Shown here piece after piece: positions 8,083-19,751 of a stretch of DNA of 64,000 nucleotides (positions are counted from its first letter, which is position 1; the number at the start of each line of letters is the position of its first letter). The DNA is from Micromussa lordhowensis (Eukaryota > Cnidaria > Anthozoa > Scleractinia > Lobophylliidae): positions 6,391,024 through 6,455,023 of the forward strand of contig OZ026598.1 in NCBI GenBank assembly GCA_964020085.1, written 5' to 3'. The notes below the pieces were generated by a model. The model worked only from the letters and a program-made list of their open reading frames with translations. It was not told the origin of the DNA and made no database searches. Both the position numbers and the translations under genes were made by a program.

Positions 8083-10331
8083 GTTTTATTTATTTATTTA
8101 TTTTTTTTTATTTATTACAATTTAATGGCATAAAAAAAGCGATTGACACAATAAATAGAAACAAAGCCATAAGGATAGTCTGCAAAAGAGTCGGAGACCC
8201 CATACAAGGCAGACCACCTGAAAATTAGAATTTAAGAGATAAAATTTAAATAATAGATATTATTACATTATAAATAAACATAAATCAAGCATTAATCAAA
8301 AAAACACAGTCATACAGTAGACGAATAATATTATATAACGAAAATAAAGCCAAAAATATATATAAAAATGTCTAAGAAACAGTATGCTGAGCAAAAAAAT
8401 AATAATAAATTATACAATTCTAGAAAATAAAAAATCCCTTACTCCCCTCTTAAAACTAGAGATACTTGAGGATTGCCGAACAGAAAGTGGTAACACATTC
8501 CACGAGTCAACAATCCTATTAAAAAAACTAAACTTAAAGGTATCAGTCCTTGTATAGTTCTTCTTCAATATAAGTTCATCCCTTCCCCTTAAAGAGTACC
8601 CCTCAGAATTTGAATAAAATTGAATATACGAGGAAACGTCTAAGTTAATATACCCATTAAGAGCTTAGTAAAAAAACAAAACATCCAACAGAAAGCGTCT
8701 ATCCTTTAAGGATAACAAATTCAATCTTTCTATTCTAGTATCATACTCAACATCTGTCTTAAGTATAAACTTTGTAGCTCTTCGTTGAATCCTTTCCAAC
8801 TTGTCGACATTTCTAGCTGTGTAAGGTGACCAGACAACAGTACAATACTCCAGTTGCGACCTTACCAAGGCACAGTACAAGGTCCTTAGGGTGGTTACAT
8901 CAGTCAGACCCCTGCACGTTCTTTTAATGAGGCCAAGGATCTTATTAGCCTTACTTGATATTTTGTCGACATGGGCATTCCAAGACAGCATATTCGTAGT
9001 GACTAAACCAAGATCACAGAATTCAGATGTTTCCTCCAAGGTATTATTATTGAGCTGAAGATCAGAGCGGAAAGGCATCTTCTTCTTGGCGGTGATACGC
9101 ATTAGTTTACACTTCTTCACATTGAAGTCCATTAGATTTTGTTGACTCCATGAGTACAAGTTATCCAGATCTGATTGAAACACTTGATAGTCAGACGGAC
9201 AGTTTATCACTCTTGATGTTTTACAATCATCAGCATATAAGGCAATTGTGTTATCAGCCATAACTGCATCAGGTAAATCACTGATGAATATCACAAAGAA
9301 CAGGGGACCTAGTAAGGAACCCTGTGGTACACCAGATGGGATGACAGTCCAGGAGGAACTCAGTCCCTCAATGACAACCCTTTGCTCTCTATCAGTTAAG
9401 TAATCCTTACACCAGTTCAGTAGAGTACCAGAGATACCAAAGTTGCACAGTTTCTGCAAGAGTATATCATGTGACACTCTGTCGAAGGCCTTAGCAAAGT
9501 CTAAGAAAACTACATCCACCTGTAATCCATCATCCAGAGCCTTGGTCCACTGATGGTGTGTTAGTACCAACTGGGTAGCACATGAACGACCTCTTATAAA
9601 CCCATGTTGCCAGTCAGTCAAATAGGGAGCAACATGAGAGTATATGGCATTATGTACTATCTTTTCTTGACATTTACTTGGTATAGATAGTAGAGAAATA
9701 GATCGATAATTCTCTACCACATCCTTGGCATCTGCCTTGTGTACAGGGGTGATATTGGCTTTTTTCCACAAGGAAGGGACCTTCCCATTGCGAAAAGACA
9801 AGTTAAACAACAAAGTTAAAGGAGGTGATAGCTCTTGCGCGCACTCTTTCAGAATCCTAGCAGATATACCATCCACTCCAGTAGCCTTGTTAATATCCAA
9901 CTTACTAAGAATATCTTTGACTTTATAATTGGATGTTGAAACTTCCATCAGTAGGTCAGGATTGACTACATCATCATGAAGGACCATGGAGCTCGGATCT
10001 GATATTTTGGTGGAGAACACAGAGCCAAAGAACTCATTAAACAAGGAAGCTTTCTCAAGTGGGTGTTTAGCAGATTTGACTCTACTTCTGTATGTAATGA
10101 TCTCTGGTAATCTTTTTGCCTTGGACTTAAGTGAATGAAAGGACCAGAACTTTTTAGGATTTGACTTCAACTGGCCTGACAAGGACTTTAAATACTGACG
10201 ATATTTGGAGGAGATAAGACTCTTAGTTTCCTTCCTAAGCAGCTTAAATTTTGTTGTCAGTTCAGCAGAGGCACTACTCCTCAACCGTTTCCACAAGGCT
10301 TTGGTCGGGCCGTATCGAGAAAAACTTCACC
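8083..10331 (-). mobile_element. 5'-truncated Jockey/CR1-superfamily LINE
   Basis: A single LINE copy on the minus strand with an A-rich TAAA-type tail at 8083-8118 (read as T-rich on plus) and an untranslated 3' region 8119-8664. The reverse transcriptase frame lies upstream. Coding similarity ends within 40 bp of the OVCA2-like 3' untranslated region, so the element is 5'-truncated there. Confidence 0.85.
8665..10329 (-). pseudogene. LINE reverse transcriptase (long intact frame)
   Basis: About 550 uninterrupted codons on the minus strand. They cover a linker helix region, fingers (NKATGVDGISARIL), VFLDFAKAFDRVSH, VPQGSLLGPLFF, the catalytic YADD in ALYADDCKTS, and the thumb and C-terminal part (RSQLEYCTVVWSPYTARN, IQRRATKFIL). 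The domain copies RNA into DNA at the nicked target. The frame opens just after a stop at about 10332, with no ATG and no endonuclease upstream, so this copy cannot move on its own. The long open frame means that it is younger than the LINE at 2604-7100. A CR1/Jockey/Rex1-type clade is inferred from motifs. Confidence 0.85.
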
Positions 10332-10387
10332 CTTGGCTTTGAGACTAACTAAAGAACAACAACAGTAACCAATATAATGTAGCAATA

Positions 10388-10393
10388 TTTATT
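10388..10393 (-). terminator. Poly(A) signal of the OVCA2-like gene
   Basis: AATAAA on the minus strand, 16 bp downstream of the stop codon of the serine-hydrolase gene. Confidence 0.6.
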
Positions 10394-10408
10394 ATTTACA
10401 AACAACTG

Positions 10409-10525
10409 TTAAGTTTTATTAATAAACTGCTCCAGAAACTCTGTGTAGGCCTTTCTTTGCGGGGCTTGAGTTGGGACAAAATGGCCTGTGGAAGAACAAA
10501 TGGTTGAAAGTGAATAAAGGGGGCA

Positions 10526-10562
<37 letters not shown>

Positions 10563-12148
10563 TATTACAAGATAATTTGGTTTAATCAACTGGGTTGATA
10601 ATGTGAATTGGCCACCGTAAAGAGATTCGGAAGCTGACGTTTCGAGCGTTATCCCTTTGTCGGAGCGAATCGCTCGAAACGTCAGCTTCCGAATCTCTTT
10701 ACGGTGGCCAATTCACATTATCAACCCAGTTGATAAAACCAAATTAGGTTGAAAGTGAAACTGAGGCTTATTAATGCCACTGTCATCTGCGTCAAGTGGG
10801 GGAGAAAATGTTCGAGTTAAATGACTCGCAAGATATGAAGCGATAACAAACAGTTTGCGATAATTATAATATGTACAATTACACCTTACAATTACTTCTA
10901 ATGTTCTAAAGAAAGTTGAGTCAGCATTGAATCCCTAAAACTCTAGAGCTCCACTGAAAATATTTTTCTCTCCTGGCATTTCTCAACTTCAAATAACCTC
11001 TTATTTGAAAGTTATTTGAAGCTGAGAAATGCCAGGAGAGAAAATTGTAAAGCTCTCTTACATCGACTTCATTCGATTCCATTTTGAAGAAAAATTAATA
11101 TTAAGCGCTATGGAATGATTTCTATATTAATGACATGAACATTGTCTTCAACAAACTCTTGCCTACAACTGAACAAGTCAAAAACGTCTTCTTCAAAAAT
11201 ACTACTTCAGTGACAAAAAAAGAAACAAAACAAGCAAAAACCCTCACGAAACTAGTACATACACTAACCTCCAGGATGATTAATAACGGTAGCGTTTGAA
11301 AAATACTCCAGTAGGTCTTCGCTGTTTTCTGTTTTTCAAAAAAAAGTAAGAAGAGCTAAATCGAACATTAAGTAATTGACGAAAGGCAGAACTCTGAGGG
11401 CAAATCGTGTAATTTAGGACACTAATGCCAGGGAGTCGTTTCACTTTTTATGTACATGTATCACCAAAGATATGTTGGTGTGGCAAGAAACACATGTATC
11501 TTTAAGATATTTAAGCTTTTTATCACAGCATTACCGTACCCAAATTTGGAAACGTGACCATGATATTTATATCAGGCCAATAAATTGATATCGCAGAATA
11601 TCAGGTTAGTCGACATTAGGCTCCTGACTGGTGGATTACAAATTTGAGTACGGTAAAGTTGTATCAAGATGTTGCTGTATTTTGTAGTCATGAATTAGAA
11701 GTATGGGTGCAAAAACTGAGATTACTGCAATGATTTAGGTCACTAGATACCTTTTGGTATCACTCTGTCTGTATCACCGAACACATGTAGAGTAGGACAT
11801 GAGATTGGCTTTGTGTAGTAAATACTGTGTCCCGATGATCTTGATTTGAAGGCAGCCACAAGAATGGCAAATTTAAAACTTAGAGAACCTGAAATGCATT
11901 AATTACGCATTTAATATTATGTTTCAAGAGTAGAAGTCGTAGTCTTATTCTCAGATGGTTCAGGTTTCTCGAGGCCACATGCTCTCTCCGTTTCGTGCTC
12001 TCTCAGAAGGGAGAGAGTGTGTGGTCAAAAGAGACGTGGACTATCTGAGAATCAGGCCATAGATGTCCCTGTAAAACCTGTCATAATTATTAGAAATTTC
12101 ATTGTGACTCAAATGTCCAGCATGAAAGTCATGATTGCATAATTCAAC

Positions 12149-12181
<33 letters not shown>

Positions 12182-15100
12182 TTAATAATAATAATAATAA
12201 TTATAATAATAGAAATGCTCAATAATTGAACATGTTTCATGCCCATGGCTGGAAACAGCTCTACTAAGGCAGTAATAAAAATAATGAAGTTATTTACGCC
12301 AACAGCACAAAAATTCAGGACCAAGTGGTTTTTTCATTCAGGTATATCGTATGCCTCAATAAAAATTTTGCATAGCTACACAGCCTTGTGTTTATGGTTA
12401 TTATTCCAGAACTGTAAAAAAGATCATTCTATGTACAATGTAAATCTTATTGTGATATATTCTAGAGTGTCCTAACTTGGTTGTGAAGTGCTAGGACGTC
12501 TTGATCATGATGTAAATTTCTATGATGCCCAAACATACCTTGTTCTCTTAATGCACAGAGAATAGATAACAGACATGCACCTTGACTGAAACCCAGAACA
12601 CCTAATAATAATCAAACAAATAAAAACACTGAAACCAACTTTTAAAATGATTAATCTTGCAGAAATTGAATAGTTGAAAACACAAACTTTTTATTAAGGG
12701 CCTGTTTACATGGAGGTGGGGGACCCCAGGTAGGTGAGGTAACCCGCCTAGCCGTGGTCGAAAAATGGCCAGCGTTTACATGCAAACTTACAACCCCGGG
12801 GTCCCGGGGTGACTTTACTTGACGTTGTTGCGTGGTCGCTAGTCATGTAAACATTGAAAATGGCGGACGAACGACACATTTTGGCGGTCAGTGTTATTTT
12901 ATCTTTATTTTCTGCTCTCGCTGCAGCATTTCAATGCTGTGGCGTTTTACTGTCACTTTTGATGATACAAAGCCTCCGCCAGAGGCAGTTAACGGCCATA
13001 TTGTTCTGGTTCAAATTTTTACGCGCTTTGGCGCGCTTGCAAATGTAACATGACCTCGACCCCGGCTAGGCGGGTTACCCCACCTTGAGCCGTTTACATG
13101 GCAAAATGCGACCCCGGCTAGGCGGGTTACCCTACCTGGCAGACCGGGCAACCCGCCTAGGCGGGTTACCCCACCTATCATGTAAACATGATCAAATAAA
13201 AATGAGAGATTATATGGAGAGGCGGGTTACCCCACCTAGGCGGGTTACCTCACCTACCTGGGGTCCCCAACCTCCATGTAAACAGGCCCTAAAAAGAACT
13301 ACAGTCGAACCTCGATTATCCGGACCTCGATTATCCGGACTTTTTTCTCTGGTCCCAATTTTTTCATGAATATTAATTAGTTGTGATAGTGAAAACTCAA
13401 AGTCGCAAAAGCCCAATAATCCTTTCAAAAGACTGTTGAAACAGCATATTATCCTGTGTGCTTTTCGAAATTCGCAAGTGCGACAAGACAAAGAAATATT
13501 CTGATGCGTTTAGCTTTTTGTAAACGTCCATTTATAAGCCGCACTTTTTTTTCGCAAAATTGAAGCCAAAAATCAAGGGTGCGGCTTATCCACAGATACA
13601 TCTGTGTTTGGAGTTCTCAAAAACCTAATTAATATTCGTAAAACTTCTTAAGATGTCAAGAAATACACATAAAAGAAACTGAGAGCATGTTGAGTTGCTG
13701 TTGTTCATTGACTTTTTGATGAGTGGTGGCTCCCAAAGGAGCCGTTTGTGTCTTTGAAATACGACAAAATTCGCGAGTACTCGTGAGATAAATGGCCGAC
13801 TGTTTCGTTGTTTTTGACCACCTTTACGGCAACTTTGTCGACTGCATTATCAAGCTTCTGCTCTGCATGAAGTTTTTCGCCTATTGCGAGTTTCCAAACA
13901 TCTTTTTTATGTGTGTAACTTTGCGGTGTGAAGGCCGCTTTGGTGTTATGATGCACACCCTAGTCCAGACTCCTCCCCACACTTAAAGCTTGGCTACTAA
14001 GCACTTGTTCGTTTTGTTTCAATGGCGAAGGAATTTCATCTTTATGGCGTGTTTCGAAGTGATTATCTTAAAAAATCAGATCAAAAGAGCATTTTAAGTT
14101 AAAGATGTCTTAAATACAAATGAAAAAGAAGGTACCACAAATGAAATTTCGCTTTCTTCAGACTTGATAAATGTGAAAGGTAACAACTTCTATGTCGGTG
14201 TTTCGAAACCTTGATTGTTTGTCCTTGTTTGTTTATAGCAATACAACTCTACTGGAACTTCCAACTTTATTGTTTTTATTTTTTTCCAAAATCTCCACTT
14301 CCAAATTGGGGGTGCAGCTTATCTACGGATGCGGCTTATACACGGACATTTATGGTAGTTCCTCCCGCTTGGTTTATGTAAACACACAAGCGATCTCATT
14401 AATATTCATATTTTCGATTATCCGGACTATTTACCAAGGTCCCGATGAGTCCGGATAATCGAGGTTCGACTGTATCAGTAAAAATTATTTGCAATTATTT
14501 TTAATGTACCTGTATTAAAGGATTGAAAGGATTGATCATGTGTCAGGTCACAGTACAGCAGATCACACTCTCCTCCACAGAGGTTCTTGGGTTCTGGGGT
14601 TCATTAAAGAAACCATCTGCCTAAGGTGAGTGCAGGTGCAAAAGATGAAAGACACCATCGGGCACCTTCCACCTTATATTATGCCTGCACTCACAACACT
14701 CAGCAGGTTCTTCACAACACAAGAAACCCACTCTTAGCCTCTGCAGAGGAGAGAGAATTTTTTACAATGTGTATTTCCAGAAAATATCAACATCTCCCCC
14801 ACAGAAGTGATTTTCTCCAAGACCCCCCCCCCTCTCTCTGGAAATTCCAATTAAGCTTGATAATCTCTCGAAGTGTTTTGTCTTAGAGAAACCCCTACCT
14901 CTCAGGAAATTCCAATCTCTTCTGTGGGGGGGGGGGGGGGGGCGGGGGGGAGAGGGGAGTATGAACATTTTCTGGAGCAGCACAATGTCACTTAGTATAT
15001 ATACAAAAAAACTGAAGCCGTACAGCAAAAACTGGTATATCAAAATCATTTACCTACCATCAAATGGTCCCTAAAAAAAATCAGAAAAGAGTGGTATTGA

Positions 15101-18100
15101 TGAGACAAAGACAATAAAGAAGGAATTGTACTACCTGATAAAACATTTCACAAACAAATTCTGGCTCGTATACTGGACTTAATATCTCAGACACAAAATT
15201 AATTACACTACAGAACAAAGATGTCAGGGGTGTCTTGTGAAAACTAAATGAGATTTCACTGGAAGAGATTTTTCTTTTCTACAGTGTAGTTTACTTTTTC
15301 AGTCAGAGAGTGAGGGGTGACTACTTGATGTGTTAAGAAATGGTGGACTTAATCTGTGAGATGGAACCCCATATTAATATCAACGCATTTACCTGGTTAA
15401 TAAAAGTTGATTTGACAAGGTCAATTGTTTCATCATATCCTTTAGAAACATCAGAAGGACTAAGAGGGTCATATGTGTTATTTTCTGTTGAAAACCACCA
15501 ACCATATTCATCTGATCCTGAAAAAAGAAAGACATTTTTGGTAAAGGCATTCCTAAACTATAATTTAAGGCAAAAGCCTCATGAACGCAATTTTCAAGGT
15601 GGCCGAACACAGTTTTCGCGCGTGCTTTTGCTGATGTAATTCAGCACGTGCATGAGGATTTCAAAACAACAAACATGCCATCAATAGAGCGATCATTTTA
15701 CTTACTCAACACCCGCACTATCTGTGCTATTTTTCTCTATAATTGAACGCAGTGTATTGATGACTTTAGTGTTTTATTACAAAGATATGTTGGAAAAGGT
15801 AACGATGCAAAGAACCCAGCAATTTTCAGCTTTTGTTTGTTCCCGAAAGAACCCAGTTAAATGCAACGCATGTGCAGTTGCTCGAAAAATTGAGAGCGAT
15901 TGCTTTAGCAGAAACATGCCGATTTCTAACGATCCAGTCATTAGAATTTCAAGAAATTTGGCAGAAAAATAGATGTCAAAATTTTATTAGAATCATGTTG
16001 ACAATAGGGATTTAATGTCAATTCTTAGTGTGCGAAATATGAAAACAATCTAACTGGATTTTTTTAAATAAACAGAAACCATTATTTAAGCCTTGTTTTT
16101 AACCAGTCCCATTGCCATGGCAATAGCACACACCCTAGTCAAAATGCGAGAATAAATATTTCTGTGGTTAACTTGACTCTTGCAAAAAATGGGTGCCAAA
16201 GCATAAATACTTTAAAAGTTATAGTGAATTAGGCATAGGCACTTGAAAACTGTGTTCGGCCACCTTAAGAGAATCTTAAAACATCACACCTGCACAAACA
16301 AGCTTGTTTATTGCATCCAAAGTAAAAATGTCAAAAGTAACTAGTGAGACAATCTCAGTTGGTGCAGAGTTAGCCTGTGAGCAGGCTCACGTTGGAGCCT
16401 GCACGTGCACGGGGTAGCTGTTGTAGACTAGCAATTATTATTAGCTACTGTATCTGCGGGCCAGTCCAGCTGTAAAATGTAATTAAATTAAATTTAATGA
16501 AATGAATGATAAAGTGATTGAAATAAAAAATAATGATTGAAATAGAATGATTTGCAGAATACGAGTGGACAAAAACTTGATAAGGCAATATCTTAGCAGT
16601 GTGTACATGTATGTTTCTTTCAAGGCCCAAAAATACAATTCAAAGTTCCGTTTGTCATGATGGCTTTAAATTTTATTGTGGTGTTTTATGCCAGTTTTTT
16701 TAAATTCAATAATATGTAGACTGAAGTACATGTAGCAAATGTGACAATTTTACTTTTCATGCCAACGTTTGTAACTTGATATTTTTGTTTTTCTCGTGAA
16801 GGTATGCAACATGACGCCTCTTGTTTCCTCAGAAATATAAGACGGTTATTTTTGTAAATTTCCGTTTGCAACACAGGCTTTTCGAGTCACAGAATAGTGC
16901 ATTCTTATTCTGTTGTCACCAATAAAACCACTTTAAACTTATACACAATGCTATCGATTAATACAACACTTAAGTTTACACCTTATTGTGTTAGTGCCTT
17001 AGCGAACAGTAGCCCCCTAAACCATCCCAATAGTGCACTATGCACTAAAAATGTGTTAAATTAGAAAGAGAAATGTTTTTCATATAAATTATATACACAT
17101 GTACCTTCTTTTATAGAAGCATCATCTTGGGTATTGTCTTTTGGAATTTTGTTTGGTGCGGTGATGTACACTGACAAATAGTACAAAACAATAAAACAGT
17201 CAAAGAATTCCTTTTAAAACAATATAATTGGAATCAGAGAAAAAATAGATTATGAGAGACAAGTAATACAATAGAAAGTAGCTATTAGTCGCATACCAAA
17301 TTCAAGGGGAAGTTTCTTTAGCCCTTTTCTAAATGCACCAAGTTTATCCTTACAGGTCTGTGCACTCTGCCTGAAAAAAATAATAAAAATAAACATCAGC
17401 AACATCAAAAACAAACAAACAAAAGAAAAAAAACAGTGATAACAAAAACCCAGTGTGGGTACAAGACACAACATGTATGTGTATATATTAAACAAATCAC
17501 TACTTTTTTTATTGTGTAACATATGCTAAATATTTATTAGGTAACGGTTAGTCTTAGGTCTACAAACAAACATCAACTTTTACCCTTTTTTTAACCCTTT
17601 GATACCCCAACCCACCCTTCCCCATCTCAGAACATTTTTGTTTTCACCACATTACATTTTCCATCAATCCAGTGCAGACTTTGCACAAAATTGAAGGCAA
17701 AGTCAACGATAAACTTGCTGATCGCATGATCCACAATGAACTAAAATCTGACTTAGAATCATGAGGATGAAATGAGTGCAAAGCCAGGGAGCCCATGCTA
17801 AAGTACCAATAAATGTCTTGTCCCATAGGGGGAGTGCAGGCCTACCGAGGGGCAATTGACAACAAAATGTCGCCTGTGTCAGGGGAAATTAGAATTTTAT
17901 CGACCAGTGTATCCCCGAGGGTCGGGATTTCTGATTTCTGTGGACTGGGCCTGTAATCGAACTCTCATGGCCAACAAGGGAGCTGGAGGTCAAGACCAAA
18001 CAAACATATGAATCTTAAACCATCCAAGCAGAAGCATGCCATCTGCTTATGTGATCATTATAATGAACAATTATTTGCCAAAGGTGAAGTGGACATTGGT

Positions 18101-19751
18101 GAATATTCCCCGAGATGAAATCAAGAGAAATATTCACCAATATTCACAAGCCTGGGACAAATAGTTGTTTTAGCATTATTACTCAGGTGATTATAGAAAT
18201 ACCTAAACAAAGGATTGACTGAAAACGTTAAATTTTATTTGTCATAGACGTATTCGGCTAACGTGTCTACATCCTTGTTGCCACCCAATTCAGATCACGT
18301 GATGATTCATTTGGGAGGATACAATTGTGCAATTTGCTACGCGTAACTGCGTGCATGAGGGTACGTGCAAACAGAACAATTGTATCCTCCCAAATGAATC
18401 ATCACGTGATCTGAATTGGGTGGCAACAAAGATGTAAACACGTTAGCCGAATAAGTCTATTGTCACGCGTCAATGAGTAAATATGCACACAGATCACATG
18501 GTTTAATACATCACATGGTCAAAACTGCAAGTGTTTTTCACACGTTATACATGTAAAACGTTCTACATCTAAGAAAAAGCCAAAAAGGAGGCTAAGATTG
18601 TTCAAAGTTACTGGTCAATTCTGTTTGTTATTGAAACCATTCTGTTAGATAAAGTAACTAAATAAAAGTGTTGCAAAAATGGAATAGTTGTTTTGATTTA
18701 TTGCGTATATTGACATAAGTGACATTTTCAAGGGAATTTAAAAGCCTTCTTTGAAAAGTGTCACTCCAAACACTGTTGCATGTTTGGTGTTTCTCGGAAT
18801 AGCACTTTCTTTCATTATTTTAATTTCTTCTTCAAAGACATCGACAAAGTGCGAGGCAGCCATTTTGAAAATTAGGTGTGAATATAGTGGAATATGACAC
18901 CATTCTTGACCAATGAGAGTGTGCAAATTCCCATAATCACCTGAGTAATTATACTAAAAATTATGCAATATACATGCAGATGCTGATCATTTCTTTATTT
19001 TGCTTGGGAAAGCGTTTCTTCAGATCCCCTTTGCTTCTGAGCCCTGATTCACTTGATCAGTCAAGCGTGTGTTTATATCCGTTTAAAACTGACAGATTTT
19101 ATCTCTGTTATGACAAGGTTCTTGTACAGCTGAAAGAGAGTAAGGTTTATTTACATCTCTTTATTTTGCTTGGGAAAGCATTTCTTCAGATCCCCTTTTC
19201 TTCTGAACCCTGATTCACTTGATCAGTCAAGCATGTGTTTATATCCGTTTAAAACTGACAGATTTTATCTCTGTTATGACAAGGTTCTTGTACAGCTGAA
19301 AGAGAGTAAGTTTTATTTATGACATCTCTGCAAGATTTAAAAAGAAAAGTTCAAGAGGTATTTGTTCTTGATGTCTCTGCATCCATTCTTGCTCAGAAAT
19401 AAAATGCCGAATTGGGTGAAGCAGTGGACGTTGACCACTACACAACACTAACACATAGCCTTACAAATCAACATTATTTTAGACTGATTTATACCTTTTT
19501 GCAGGATTGAAATTTCCAAAACGCAGTGCTGATCTTACGGTCTCCATGTCAGTATCTAGGGACATTTGACATGTTCATACCGCTCTTGTGTGGGGATTAT
19601 TGACACTCCCCCAAAATATTACTGAAAATGTCAATTGCCCCTAAGACTTTGATAGGTGTATGATTCTAACAGAAAGTAATATTATATCTTTACCTGTATC
19701 CGTGAAGCACGAGTATCTAAGGAGAGAACATACATTGAAACTGTCAGCCAT
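10409..19751 (-). CDS. OVCA2: OVCA2/FSH1-family serine hydrolase (esterase), nine or ten coding exons
   Basis: Rebuilt from GT-AG sites. Exons on minus: 19751-19734 (start, MADSFN), 19716-19694, 17370-17297, 17170-17105, 15517-15393, 15070-15058, 12601-12539, 11888-11751, 11328-11269, 10485-10409. All phases join, giving 218 codons plus stop, the usual size of the family (about 220). An alpha/beta hydrolase is seen: ILVLHGYRQ strand and turn, KLGAFRKGLKK helix, VYITAPNK, EYGWWFS, nucleophile Ser112 in GFSQG, Asp168 in FGDTDRVIP, His195 in GGHFVP. Human OVCA2 is an esterase of long-chain esters; a cytosolic esterase role is inferred. Oddities are the 13-nt micro-exon and only 17 nt between the first two pieces, so the true first exon is uncertain. 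Introns are full of transposons. Confidence 0.88.
10574..10733. repeat. Near-perfect hairpin (72-bp arms), Penelope-type terminal repeat
   Basis: Arms starting TTGGTTTAATCAACTGGGTT and its complement enclose about 20 bp. The arm carries GCTCGAAACGTCAGC, the end of a hammerhead-like core of Penelope terminal repeats (here with a decayed CTGANGA). It lies just upstream of the last exon of the hydrolase gene, within its last intron. Confidence 0.75.
10963..11044. repeat. Hairpin, ~33-bp arms
   Basis: TTTTCTCTCCTGGCATTTCTC and its complement flank a short loop. A foldback element in an intron of the hydrolase gene, with no coding. Confidence 0.75.
11940..12058. repeat. Degenerate inverted repeat
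   Basis: Arms from TCTTATTCTCAGATGG (11945 on) to CTATCTGAGAATCAGG (about 12050), roughly 48 bp with mismatches. Probably an old foldback element in an intron. Confidence 0.6.
12149..12215. repeat. (AAT)n microsatellite
   Basis: AAT/ATA trinucleotide run with a few substitutions, in an intron of the hydrolase gene. Confidence 0.9.
12698..13289. mobile_element. Harbinger-like TIR element, 592 bp
   Basis: The ends are about 55-bp inverted copies beginning GGGCCTGTTTACATGGAGG. TAA stands on both sides (12695-12697 and 13290-13292), a 3-bp duplication of the PIF/Harbinger type. The interior repeats a TAGGCGGGTTACCCCACCT motif several times towards the right end. It also has a 64-codon plus-strand frame (12854-13048) starting MKMADERHILAVSVILSLF that looks like a surviving first coding part of the parent element, which is inference. 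It is non-autonomous. Confidence 0.7.
13302..14472. mobile_element. pogo/Tigger-like TIR element, 1171 bp, TA target site
   Basis: Termini are exact inverted copies of CAGTCGAACCTCGATTATCC, next to TA on both sides (13300-13301 and 14473-14474), as in pogo/Tigger elements of the Tc1/mariner group. The left end repeats CCTCGATTATCCGGAC twice. No transposase is seen. Inside is a second pair of inverted ends (about 13519 on and up to 14355) built around TATAAGCCGCA, so one element is nested in another. It sits 12 bp from the Harbinger-like element. Confidence 0.8.
13705..13956 (-). pseudogene. HIRAN-like domain fragment carried in the pogo-like element
   Basis: Minus-strand frame of about 80 codons. 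The part DVWKLAIGEKL, then NAVDKVAVKVV, then ETVGHLSHEYSRIL follows the pattern of a HIRAN-type domain (GE-L-E-N--D--AV-V---VGHLP-E-SR), a DNA-end-binding module also spread in cnidarian repeats. After SRILSYF the match decays. It was probably captured by, or is part of, the nested element. Function unlikely. Confidence 0.5.
14804..14952. repeat. Inverted repeat with poly-C and poly-G ends
   Basis: CCCCACAGAAG near 14798 and CTTCTGTGGGG near 14920 are inverted copies. The right one runs into a 17-G tract. GGAAATTCCAAT is also repeated. Small decayed foldback sequence in an intron. Confidence 0.5.
15058..15070 (-). CDS. OVCA2: 13-nt micro-exon of the OVCA2-like gene
   Basis: Acceptor TTTTTTTTAG and donor GTAGGTAAATG enclose GGACCATTTGATG on the minus strand. 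It supplies exactly the codons G-P-F-D and the first base of the next Gly, joining the exon ending INQ to the one starting VLGFSQG. Without it the conserved turn before the nucleophile elbow is lost and the frame shifts. Confidence 0.85.
15598..16264. mobile_element. TTAA-type TIR element, 667 bp
   Basis: Termini are inverted copies of GGTGGCCGAACACAGTTTTC. TTAA stands at the right side (16265-16268) and TCAA at the left (15594-15597), read as a mutated TTAA duplication (piggyBac-like target). Short plus-strand frames inside have no recognised domain. Confidence 0.7.
18172..18955. mobile_element. TIR element carrying a Crypton/DUF3504-like N-terminal fragment
   Basis: Inverted copies of ATTACTCAGGTGATTAT (about 18176 and 18931) bound the region. 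Nested inside at 18246-18461 is a hairpin element. On the minus strand 18863-18738 reads MAASHFVDVFEEEIKIMKES, then IPRNTKHATVFGVTLFKEG, then a stop. This matches the start of the tyrosine-recombinase-derived DUF3504 proteins (QRICH1/ZMYM-like, from Cryptons). No catalytic part is present. Confidence 0.5.
18246..18461. mobile_element. Foldback MITE with ~80-bp arms, TA target
   Basis: Arms start TAGACGTATTCGGCTAACGTG and its complement and are almost identical over about 80 bp, around a 50-bp centre. TA lies at both outer ends. It is inserted inside the Crypton-fragment element. Confidence 0.8.
18992..19323. repeat. 166-bp tandem duplication (two copies)
   Basis: TCTTTATTTTGCTTGGGAAA begins copies at 18992 and 19158. 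The copies differ at a few bases only (GCGTTTC/GCATTTC), so the duplication is recent. In an intron of the hydrolase gene. Confidence 0.9.

Noticed and set aside
12109..12324. Extra OVCA2-like exon on minus (VELFPAMGMKH)
   Set aside because: No fit to the family, and flanking exons already join in phase without it.
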